Source of the DNA: Zoroaster sp. YZ-2022
Taxonomy: Eukaryota; Echinodermata; Asteroidea; Forcipulatida; Zoroasteridae
Direction: 5' to 3'
Assembly: GCA_029582265.1 (NCBI GenBank)
Contig: CM055819.1
Location: 9,546,135 to 9,610,134, forward strand
DNA length: 64,000 nucleotides
The notes beneath the pieces were generated by a model. That model made no database searches, was not told the DNA's origin, and worked only from the letters and a program-made list of their open reading frames with translations. Position 1 is the stretch's first letter; each line of letters starts with the position of its first letter. The position numbers and the translations under genes are program-made. Below are positions 21,725 to 33,700 of this stretch, piece after piece.

Positions 21725-24700
21725 TATTATTTCACATTAGCACAGCATGAAAAGAAAGATCTTGTTTTCCTTTCTGCCGGTTACACCTCGAGTCAAGCTA
21801 CGTCCCGTAGCCTTAGATCTCAAGTGTCTTTCGCAGAATCCTTGCTGTCCCTAAGAGTGCCGCCTTCTGTAGTAATTCTACTCTAACAGATGTTCCTATC
21901 TCCTTGAGATGTTTCTCCAACGCCTTCGGAATTGTACCCAGTGCTCCCACTACCACAGGAATAACCTTCACCTTGACTTGCCACAGCTTGCGGAGTTCTC
22001 TCGCTAAATCCTGATATTTCTGTACCTTCTCCTTCGAAGCTACTCTACTATCACCCGGCACAGCTATATCAATAAGATGACACATCTTCTCATGCTTATC
22101 CAAGACAACAACATCCGGCCGTCTATGTTCTATAACATGATCTGTCTGGATGTTGAAGTCCCAGAGAATCTTCTTCTTCTTCTTCTTCTTCTTCTTCTTC
22201 TTCTTCTTCTTCTTCTTCTTCTTCTTCTTCTTCTTCTTCTTCTTCTTCTTCTTCTTCTTCTTCTTCTTCTTCTTCTTCTTCTTCTTCTTCTTCTTCTTCT
22301 TCTTCTTCTTCTTCTTCTTCTTCTTCTTCTTCTTCTTCTTCTTCTTCTTCTTCTTCTCTTCTTCTTCTTCTTCTTCTTCTTCTTCTTCTTCTTCTTCTTC
22401 TTCTTCTTCTTCTTCTTCTTCTTCTTCTTCTTCTTCTTCTTCTTCTTTCTTCTTCTTCTTCTTCTTCTTCTTCTTCTTCTTCTTCTTCTTCTTCTTCTTC
22501 TTCTTCTTCTTCTTCTTCTTCTTCTTCTTCTTCTTCTTCTTCTTCTTCTTCTTCTTCTTCTTCTTCTTCTTCTTCTTCTTCTTCTTCTTCTTCTTCTTCT
22601 TCTTCTTCTTCTTCTTCTTCTTCTTCTTCTTCTTCTTCTTCTTCTTCTTCTTCTTCTTCTTCTTCTTCTTCTTCTTCTTCTTCTTCTTCTTCTTCTTCTT
22701 CTTCTTCTTCTTCTTCTTCTTCTTCTTCTTCTTCTTCTTCTTCTTCTTCTTCTTCTTCTTCTTCTTCTTCTTCTTCTTCTTCTTCTTCTTCTTCTTCTTC
22801 TTCTTCTTCTTCTTCTTCTTCTTCTTCTTCTTCTTCTTCTTCTTCTTCTTGTGGTTGTTGTTTTGTTGTTTTGTTGTTTTGTTGTTTTGTTGTTTTGTTG
22901 TTTTGTTGGTTTTGTTTTGTTTTGTTGTTTTTTGTTGTTTTTTGTTGTTGTACACTGCCTAAAAACCACAGTATGAAAGGTATTTAAAACAAAATAATAA
23001 CAAAATACTGAACAGTAAATAGTTATTCCTCACAAATTTACCATGAGCCTGTCTTAGGTCTTTATTTTTATTTCAAAGATAATTTAGCTATTGTTTGATT
23101 GATTCTAGAAACTTGCTGGAATGGCAGAGGTACTACAAGCAAGAGAAGCTCAAGTCTTGACTCTTAGTAACCAGAATGTAGACTTACAAGAATCTCTGAA
23201 TATCATCAAAAGGTAAAGAATCATCCATTACCCCATGTTTCAATTCTGTTCCAATAGCTTGGACATGAAGGTTACCTGCTCTGTACACAACGTAGTGGTG
23301 AGAATGCACACATTCTCCCATGTATGTAAAACATATACATGTACAGGGTGTTACTGTAGAAGTTCCTACGCATAAATAAAGTAATCTTGAAAATAACCAG
23401 AAGTGCTTCCAGTTGCATCCCATCATCTCGCCAACCTCCTTCAAAATATCATACCTATGTTTTGGAATATTTTGCTAGACCTATTATTGAGTATAAGGTT
23501 TTTCTACATCTACCCCCCAAAAAATTGAGTGTTTCTTTATAAATTTTTATTTTATTTTTACAGCATAAAACTTTGCCCTGGAGCAATTTTTCTAGAGATA
23601 GCTGCTTGCATAAATGGCGCCCTCATAAGATATTGTTGATCTGGTCTTAATTTTTCAGAGTGGTGATGTTCACTCGTTCATATATTTGATTATATTTTGA
23701 AAAATTTTCCTTTGTGATTGTTTATTAGAATATTTATTGGTACATTTGTGTTTTAATTTTCCATATATCTCGTTCGGTTTTTACCTTCCTAGTCAATTGC
23801 AGCAGTCTGAGGCAGCAAGAGAAACAGAAATGATGGACCTGAACGATTTGACTGAAGAATTCACACAACGCATCTCATCCATGGAGAAAAAACTGCAAGC
23901 CTCACAAAAAGTAAGTATCCCATATAAACTTCCATGTCGTCAGTTCAGTAAATGGCCTTTATAATAGGTGACTGAGGGAGACTGAATGACTGTCACATGT
24001 GTACGTGTGGAATTATTTTTGTAAGGGCCCTGCAGTCTTAATCATGGATTTACATATTTAATTTTGGTTTACCTAAGTATTGCCTACACGAAGGGTGCTA
24101 ATCATGTAGCCTTGTCCATTACATTGTACTCCAAGAACAATGGATTTGCGTCATTCATTATATAATATTGCTCAAGTTGACGCACAAAGTCTCAAAAAGC
24201 AGCAGTGCAGTATGGGTGATCAGCAGACATGCGCGTGAACTATACTTTACACTCTCGTATTATACATACTGTGTTTTAAGTGCGGTGTGCAACTTTGTTT
24301 TAGCCCAGTCAGATCATGTCTAATTCACATTAGGCTTAGGTGGTTCCGGCGGGTACCCGATTCTACCTGATTCCAAATTGAGAATCGGAACCATGGTTCC
24401 ACTCTTTTAAAGAATTGGGTACCCGCAAGCATCGCTTCTGGAGCCATGAGCTTCAAATATCCGATTCCCAGAGCTGCGTCTCCGGTAAAATACCCGATTC
24501 CCAGTGCCGAGGATCTAGTAAAATACCCGATTCCCAGTGCCGAGGCTCTAGTAAAATACCCGATTCCCAGTGCCGAGGCTCTAGTAAAATACCCGATTTC
24601 CAGTGCCGAGGCTCTAGTAAAATACCCAATTCCCAGTGTCGAGGCTCTAGTAAAATACCCAATTTTCAGAGCCGAAGTTCTAGTAAAATACCCGATTTTC

Positions 24701-27700
24701 AGAGCCGAGGCGCCGGTAAAATACCCAATTCCCAGTGCCGAGGCTCTAGTAAAATACCCAATTAATAGAACCAAGGTTCTAGTAAAATACCCGATTTTCA
24801 GAGCCGAGGCTCCAGTAAAATACCCCATTCCCTGTGCCGAGGCTCCGGTAAAATACCCGATTTCCAGTGCCGAGGCTCTAGTAAAATACTTGATTCTCAG
24901 AGCTGAGGCTCCAGTAAAATACCCAATTCCCAGTGCCGAGGCTCTAGTAAAATACCCGATTCCCAGTGCCGAAGCTCTAGTAAAATACCTGATTTTCAGA
25001 GCCGAGGCTCTAGTAAAATACCCGATTTTCAGAGCCGAGGCTCTGGTAAAATACCCGATTCCCAGTGCCGAGGCTCCGGTAAAATACCCGATTTCCAGTG
25101 CCGAGGCTCTAGTAAAATACTCGATTCTCAGAGCCGAGGCTCTAGTAAAATACCCGATTTTCAGAGCCGAGGCTCTGGTAAAATACCCGATTCCCAGTGC
25201 CGAGGCTCCGGTAAAATACCTGATTCCCAGTGCCGAGGCTCTAGTAAAATACCCGATTCCCAGTGTCGAGGCTCTAGTAAAATACCTGACTTTCAGAGCC
25301 GAGGCTCTAGTAAAATACCCGATTTTCAGAGCCGAGGCTCTGGTAAAATACCCGATTCCCAGTGCCGAGGCTCCAGTAAAATACCTGATTCCCAGTGCCG
25401 AGGCTCTAGTAAAATACCCGATTTTCAGTGCCGAGGCTCTAGTAAAATACCCGATTCCCAGTGTCGAGGCTCTAGTAAAATAGCCGATTTTCAGAGCCGA
25501 GGCTCTAGTAAAATACCCGATTTTCAGAGCCGAGGCTCTGGTAAAATTCCCACTTCTGAGGACCAACTCCTGGCTTCAGTCAAAATACCCGATTCTCTTT
25601 GATGAGCCACCGACAAAATGTAACTCTAGACTGCAGCAAACTTACATTAGTAGTATGCATTGTGTGTCACTGAGTTGTTTATAAATTGGCTCCATAACAT
25701 GGATACTTTGGTCATGGAGATGTTGTAAAAATGTTGACAGCATGTGTCTTTGAGAACTGGAGTGATCAAGGTGGCCCCGTAATATGGATAAACTTGTGAC
25801 GAATATAATATAAAATACCCGATTCCCAGTGTCGAGGCTCTAGTAAAATACCCGATTTTCAGAGCCGAGGCTCTGGTAAAATACCCGAATCCCAGTGCCG
25901 AGGCTCCGGTAAAATACCCGATTCCCAGTGCCGAGGCTCTAGTAAAATACCCGATTCCCAGTTTCGAGGCTCTAGTAAAATACCTGATTCCCACAGCTAA
26001 GGCTCCAGTAAAATACCCGATTCCCAGTGCCGAGGCTCTAGTAAAATACCTGATTTTCAGAGCCGAGGCTCTAGTAAAATACCCGATTTTCAGAGCCAAG
26101 GCTCTGGTAAAATACCCGGTTCCCAGTGCCGAGGCTCTAGTAAAATACCCGATTCCCAGTGTCGAGGCTCTAGTAAAATTCCCACTTCTGAGGACCAACT
26201 CCCGGCTTCAGTCAAAATACCCGATTCTCTTTGATGAGCCACCGACAAAATGTAAAGTTACATGCTATTCCACGGTAGGATAATGGAAACAAGTCTCTAA
26301 CTTAAGCTGATGCTTAATGTTTCCATAAAGTTTCTGAAATATATTTTAAATTAAACAACATTATCATCACTGCATTTGCTGTTGAAACTTGAAACTCCTT
26401 CGCATCAGGGCTCAACGAAGTTTGAGTAGACTGTATGTTTTGTTATTTTCTTGAACCCTTATGTTTTTCTTTGAAACTCTTGGAACCGGTTCCGAGTCGG
26501 AACTGAGTTTTTTTTGGGGGGAACCGAACCGGCTCCAGAAATTGTGGAACTGCCCAAGCCTAATTCACATCACTATATAGTTGTGGAACTCATCAAGCAC
26601 ATATCCCATAATGCTCTCAAGCAGGTTAGCCAAACTCATCACCATGCTTGTAGTGTGTGCATGCATTTGGAATACAGTGACATGGAATGGATTTTGTTAA
26701 CATGCTGGCACACTTTGTGTAGGTAATATACATCTGGTAATATCAATTAGAATTTATTATAGCTGATATGTCTGTTGTTGAGTTTGATTCAAACTTTGAA
26801 GGTACAAAAATTAATGGCTTTTACATTTATGAACATTTATGAATATTTTTAATTGCCACAATTTTGTTTATTTCTTAGGAGCGAGACATTTTAAAGAAGG
26901 AAGTACAGAAACTGAACAAAGAAATATCCAACAGGTATGAATGAATAAATGTACACTTATAGGTTGGTGAAATTCTTGCGTTGGGAGATAAACAATTGAT
27001 TTAATTTTGCCTGTGAATGTTGTCTGTGAAAAAACTACACAGGTGACTCAGGCGGGATTCGAACCCACGACCTCCTGCTTACTAGTGCAGACGTATATAT
27101 CGCGGAACCCGCTGCTATATGGGATTCTAGCCGGCCAATTGTCATCGGGCAAGCTCGGTGGTCGAGAGGTTAAGACGTCTGCACTAGTAAGCAGGAGGTC
27201 GTGGGTTCGAATCCCACCCGAGTCGCCTGTGTAGTTTTTTCACAGACACTCGGAAAGCACTGAGCATACAGTGCTATACACACGTCGGTGTAGGGCAAAA
27301 TTAAATCAAATGTACACTTGATTTGATTCAGTTGAGGGTCATTTACATCATATGATCCTCATCTTAATATCAATGTTATAAACATAATCTTTATAATCAA
27401 AATCGCCATCATTAATTTTATTACAATCATTATGATCTTCATTCTTAGATCATCCAAACACCAATCTAAAATGAAATGAAATATCTGTAATCCTTTGTAT
27501 GATAGAGACGGCAATAATCAGACAGGACTGATCATAAAGGAGAAAGATGAAACGATCAAAGACCTGATGATTGAAGGAGAAAAACTCTCCAAACAACAGC
27601 TACAAAACTCCAACATCATCAAGAAACTACGAGCTAAGGAGAAAGAGAATGAGAGCCTGATTAAGACACAGAAGTATGTATACACAAAATGCTTTCACAC

Positions 27701-30700
27701 TATCATCAAAGTTTTCTCAACCTTAACCATGTTCAATGCAAACAATTGTTCTAGCTGTTGTATATTGTTGCATTGTGTTGCATTCAGCAGGGTATCTATG
27801 AAATGCCTGTAGGGGGTTAGGGTTAAGGCCTGTAGGGGGTTAGGGTTAAGACCTGTAGGGGGTTAGGGTTAAGACCTGTAGGGGGTTAGGGTTAAGACCT
27901 GTAGGGGGTTAGGGTTAAGGCCTGTAGGGGGTTAGGGTTAAGGCCTGTAGGGGGTTAGGGTTAAGACCTGTAGGGGGTTAGGGTTAAGGCCTGTAGGGGT
28001 TAGGGTTAAGGCCTGTAGGGGTTAGGGTTAAGACCTGTAGGGGTTAAGACCTGTAGGGGGTTAGGGTTAAGGCCTGTAGGGGGTTAGGGTTAAGACCTGT
28101 AGGGGGTTAGGGTTAAGACCTGTAGGGGGTTAGGGTTAAGACCTGTAGGGGGTTAGGGTTAAGACCTGTAGGGGGTTAGGGTTAAGACCTGTAGGGGGTT
28201 AGGGTTAAGGCCTGGAGTGTGTTAGGGTTAAGGACCTGTAGGGGTTAGGGTTAAGGACCTGTAGGGGGTTAGGGTTAAGACCTGTAGGGAGTTAGGGTTA
28301 AGGCCTGTAGGGGGTTAGGGTTAAGACCTGTAGGGGGTTAGGGTTAAGACCTGTAGGGGGTTAGGGTTAAGACCTGTAGGGGGTTAGGGTTAAGGCCTGT
28401 AGGGGGTTAGGGTTAAGACCTGTAGGGGGTTAGGGTTAAGGCCTGTAGGGGGTTAGGGTTAAGGCCTGTAGGGGGTTAGGGTTAAGGCCTGTAGGGGGTT
28501 AGGGTTAAGGCCTGTAGGGGGTTAGGGTTAAGACCTGTAGGGGGTTAGGGTTAAGGCCTGTAGGGGGTTAGGGTTAAGGCCTGTAGGGGGTTAGGGTTAA
28601 GACCTGTAGGGGGTTAGGGTTAAGACCTGTAGGGGGTTAGGGTTAAGGCCTGTAGGGGGTTAGGGTTAAGGCCTGTAGGGAGTTAGGGTTAAGACCTGTA
28701 GGGGGTTAGGGTTAAGACCTGTAGGGGTTAGGGTTAAGACCTGTAGGGGGTTAGGGTTAAGACCTGTAGGGGGTTAGGGTTAAGACCTGTAGGGGTTAGG
28801 GTTAAGACCTGTAGGGGTTAGGGTTAAGACCTGTAGGGGTTAGGGTTAAGGCCTGTAGGGGTTAGGGTTAAGGCCTGTAGGGGTTAGGGTTAAGGCCTGT
28901 AGGGGTTAGGTTAAGACCTGTAGGGGGTTAGGGTTAAGGCCTGTAGGGGTTAGGGGTTAAGACCTGTAGGGGTTAGGGTTAAGACCTGTAGGGGTTAGGG
29001 TTAAGGCCTGTAGGGGTTAGGGTTAAGGCCTGTAGGGGTTAGGTTAAGGCCTGTAGGGGTTAGGGTTAAGGCCTGTCGGGGTTAGGGTTAAGGCCTGTAG
29101 GGGGTTAGGGTTAAGGCCTGTAGGGGGTTAGGGTTAAGGCCTGTAGGGGGTTAGGGTTAAGGCCTGTAGGGGGTTAGGGTTAAGGCCTGTAGGGGGTTAG
29201 GGTTAAGGCCTGTAGGGGGTTAGGGTTAAGGCCTGTAGGGGGTTAGGGTTAAGGCCTGTAGGGGGTTAGGGTTAAGGCCTGTAGGGAGTTAGGGTTAAGA
29301 CCTGTAGGGGGTTAGGGTTAAGACCTGTAGGGAGTTAGGGTTAAGGCCTGTAGGGGGTTAGGGTTAAGACCTGTAGGGAGTTAGGGTTAAGGCCTGTAGG
29401 GGGTTAGGGTTAAGACCTGTAGGGGGTTAGGGTTAAGGCCTGTAGGGGGTTAGGGTTAAGGCCTGTAGGGGGTTAGGGTTAAGGCCTGTAGGGGGTTAGG
29501 GTTAAGGCCTGTAGGGGGTTAGGGTTAAGGCCTGTAGGGAGTTAGGGTTAAGGCCTGTAGGGGGTTAGGGTTAAGGCCTGTAGGGGGTTAGGGTTAAGGC
29601 CTGTAGGGAGTTAGGGTTAAGACCTGTAGGGGGTTAGGGTTAAGACCTGTAGGGGGTTAGGGTTAAGGCCTGTAGGGGGTTAGGGTTAAGGCCTGTAGGG
29701 AGTTAGGGTTAAGGCGACTTAAAAGCTTCATAGTGAATTTTTAATAAAATTTGTTTTTGTAGTGGCAATCTTTTCAAGGTTATTACTGACAATATATTCT
29801 TTGGATTAAATTTTAATTTGTCATACATTGTCAAGTCTGGACAATATACTGTATACTATGACTCATTCAGGACTCATGGTGACTTCTTTTAAGTTAGGTT
29901 GAGACCACTGCACACCTTGAGATCCAACTGCACCTTGAGTCGCAGAGTCGGTCCTTATCCCTCCCACACACCCCACCGCACGCACTCTACGTCTGAACAA
30001 ATACACCCTATAACTTAAACATGACTTGCGCATGCATGATTTGCTGTAGAGAAGTGGCTTTTATTCAACAGTTGCAAGCCAAAGACTCTGTCAAGTCATA
30101 GTTGGACCTTAGTAAAATCATTTGGTGTTACACCCTCTCAGAATATTACATATTTACACTCGTCCATTCTAGCTATGTTCAATATCTACATGTACATAAC
30201 TAATAGTTTGACTATTTTACCACACGTCAGCAAACCTCCAAGAAATAGTTCTGTCAAAAAGACTGCATGTCCATTGTAGAATACATATTGTTACATACGA
30301 CCAACTGATCTGGCGAATAGCCATCAAAGCCAGTGCGCACGGCAGATGATAAACAAAGGAATAACCAAAATGATAAATGAATAGGGAAAACTAGCAACTG
30401 ATGACAAAGGACATAGGTTGAGACATTCTGTATAATATAACAATAATTAAATGAATTTATTTATACAAATCTCAACAGGTGACTATACATGAATTACATT
30501 AATTTAGGATATATTTAATCAAGACATGGAATGGTTTACAGCACAAATAAATCAACGAATAAATATTCGGCCGAATGTTAAATCATTATCATAAAGAAAT
30601 TGGTCAACTCAGGGATTCGGGAAGGGGGGGCCAGCGCTTACCACCAGACACCTTGTTGAACAAAGTGGTAGCCCTCTGGGGAACATCACAGCCCATCAAT

Positions 30701-33700
30701 ACCGCTCAAGGTAGGAATCCCTCTGGGGAACATCACAGCCCATCAATACCGCTCAAGGTAGGTAGCCCTCTGGGGAACATCACAGCCCATCAATACCGCT
30801 CAAGGTAGGTAGCCCTCTGGGGAAGATCACAGCCCATCAATACCGCTCAAGGTAGGTAGCCCTCTGGGGAACATCACAGCCCATCAGTGCCACTCAAGGT
30901 AGGTAGCCCTCTGGGGAACATCACAGCCCATCAATACCGCTCAAGATAGGTAGCCCTCTGGGGAACATCACAGCCCATCAATACCGCTCAAGATAGGTAG
31001 CCCTCTGGGGAACAACAGCCCATCAGTGCCGCTCGAGGTAGGTAGCCCTCTGGGGAACATCACAGCCCATCAATACCGCTCGAGGTAGGTAGCCCTCTGG
31101 GGAACATCACACCCATCAGTGCCGCTCAGAGTAGATAGTCACAGAGTAGACAGACTAGGTAGGCACGTCAACCACGCCCAAGGATCGTCCAGTGAGGTGA
31201 GTAGTAGCGCCAGCCCCCATGGTGGCACTGGTCAGTCTCCTGTCCCGAGGTAACCTGAGTCGAAGGAGGCCTCGGTGTTGGTGGACATTGTCATTTTATA
31301 CCCACATCAGTATTCATCCAAGCGGGACCACTTGCTAACAATAAGAACTATAGATGCGAGCCATTACCAAGACATTGGAAGAGAAAGTTAAAAACAAAAG
31401 TATTAATGGCTCAGTGAACATGAGCTGGAAATAACTAAAGGGGCACAAACTGTGACAGTAACAATATAACATTATACAGTTAAATAAATCTGTTGTTTTT
31501 TGGGGACAATGCCTTGGACTGGGTATAATACACAATAATAATAGCATCTTAGAATAATAGGTTATTCCAAATTATTTGCAATTTGCAGATACACCCATAA
31601 AATTTTGGTTTATTATTTTATAGCACAAATCAGATCATTCTGCCAGGTTTGTTCAAGTCATTTTCACAAATTCCTTATCTCTGTCCTGAAGTCCAAAGTT
31701 CTCTTGATATTTGTTTTTTTGGTGTTTTGTGCAGATGACTTTACTAACTGGCAAATGTTCTTTTCATTGTGACAGAGAGCAACTGGATGACACTACAGAA
31801 AGAGTGGTTCATCTAGAACAAGTGTTAGATGGCAAAGAAGAACTTGAAAAACAGCAAAAAGGTATGTGAAGACATGACAGAGTAAAGGCATGTGAAGACA
31901 TGACAGAGCAAAGGCATGTAAAGGCATGTGAAGACATGACAGAGTAAAGGCATGTAAAGGCATGTGAAGACATGACAGAGTAAAGGCATGTGAAGACATG
32001 ACAGAGTAAAGGCATGTGAAGACATGACAGAGTAAAGGCATGTGAAGACATGACAGAGTAAAGGCATGTGAAGACATGACAGAGTAAAGGCATGTGAAGA
32101 CATGACAGAGTAAAGGCATGTGAAGACATGACAGAGTAAAGGCATGTGAAGACATGACAGAGTAAAGGCATGTGAAGACATGACAGAGTAAAGGCATGTG
32201 AAGACATGACAGAGTAAAGGCATGTGAAGACATGACAGAGTAAAGGCATGTGAAGACATGACAGAGTAAAGGCATGTGAAGACATGACAGAGTAAAGGTT
32301 AACAAAGTGTCACTGATAATACCGTTTTACCCTTCAAGATATATCACCTGTGTTTTTTCATTATTTTAATCATATTAAAAGCAAATATTTTGAAATGAGC
32401 TTTAACAAAAAAGATTTGTCATAAGTTTATTTAAATAGTAATTAAGTGCAACAATTATTGTATGATGGGTCACATCATAAGGGACATAAAAACCATAGTA
32501 ATTTTAAAGTATTTGTTTTCCTTTAGTAAAGTAAAATAGCAAATGATGAAAAAGAAATATTCCGAAAATAACTGGAAAAACAGAAAAACACAGGCAATGC
32601 TTCTTTCACATTATCCTAGGGATAATATTAATTATTGTCACTGGATAATATTACTATCACTGATTGGCCTATCTAGATATCCTGGTTAATATGTGTATGA
32701 TAGTTGTACATGTATGGTAAACACATCAGATGTAAGCTTCAATTTCAGTCCGTTTTTCTTTCCTCGTATCTTGTTTTTGAATGTCAACTGTGTTGATTTT
32801 GTTTGCATGCAACAGCAGTAGTAATGTGTAAATGGAAATCAAATGATTGCAGATGACGTCCTTTAGTCTGGACAAACACATATGATTTCATTGTACTGTG
32901 TAAACACTTCTTGTACCAATCAAATCAATGTATCTAGTTGACATCCCGTTTAGTTGTGGAACTAAGAAGCAGCATTGGGTGCTTATCCCATGATACTAGC
33001 CCAGTGGTATCTAGTTGACATCCCGTTTAGTTGTGGAACTAAGAAGCAGCATTGGGTGCTTATCCCATGATACTAGCCCAGTGGTGTTTAGTTGTGGAAC
33101 TAAGAAGCAGCATTGGGCGCTTATCCCATGATACTAGCCCAGTGGTATCTAGTTGACATCCCGTTTAGTTGTGGAACTAAGAAGCAGCATTGGGCGCTTA
33201 TCCCATGATACTAGCCCAGTGGTATCTAGTTTACATCCCGTTTAGTTGTGGAACTAAGAAGCAACATTGGGCGCTTATCCCATGATACTAGCCCAGTGGT
33301 ATCTAGTTTACATCCCGTTTAGTTGTGGAACTAAGAAGCAACATTGGGCGCTTATCCCATGATACTAGCCCAGTGGTATCTAGTTTACATCCCGTTTAGT
33401 TGTGGAACTAAAAAGCAGCATTGGGCGCTTATCCCATGATACTAGCCCAGTGGTATCTAGTTGACATCCCGTTTAGTTGTGGAACTAAGAAGCAACATTG
33501 GGCGCTTATCCCATGATACTAGCCCAGTGGTATCTAGTTGACATCCCGTTTAGTTGTGGAACTAAGAAGCAACATTGGGCGCTTATCCCATGATACTAGC
33601 CCAGTGGTATCTAGTTGACATCCTGTTTAGTTGTGGAACTAAAAAGCAACATTGGGCGCTTATCCCATGATACTCTCAATTAGGATAGCCAAACTAGTTA

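Larger units (their letters stand above)
24331..26562. mobile_element. hAT-like element filled with a 33-bp minisatellite, 8-bp TSD
   Basis: Left end TAGGCTTAGGTGGTTCC, right end (inverted) TAGGCTTGGGCAGTTCC. It is flanked by identical ATTCACAT at 24323-24330 and 26563-26570. Most of the 2.23 kb is a 33-bp minisatellite in two blocks, each followed by the same tail of about 70 bp. No transposase. It lies in TMF1 intron 5. Confidence 0.9.

Noticed and set aside
21813..22976. Poly-Leu, poly-Phe, poly-Lys and poly-Arg frames of 270-380 codons
   Set aside because: Translation of the (TTC)n tract; only the 120 codons below 22170 on the - strand are real coding ancestry (LINE endonuclease).
24325..26198. 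Long repeat-protein frames (11-residue period) on both strands
   Set aside because: Caused by a 33-bp minisatellite, a multiple of three, inside a transposon; no start context, domain or splice support.
27148..27230. Functional tRNA gene
   Set aside because: A and B boxes are present but the acceptor stem is incomplete, the anticodon loop lacks T33, and an inverted copy lies next to it; SINE head.
27806..29714. Interstitial telomere
   Set aside because: TTAGGG occurs once per 23-bp unit, not as a pure hexamer array.
31793..32305. - strand frames of 144-170 codons with SSHAFTLSCLHMP repeats
   Set aside because: 26-bp minisatellite in intron 8; all three frames are open.
32929..33672. CRISPR-like regular array
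   Set aside because: Repeats are contiguous without variable spacers, in a eukaryotic intron; ordinary minisatellite.
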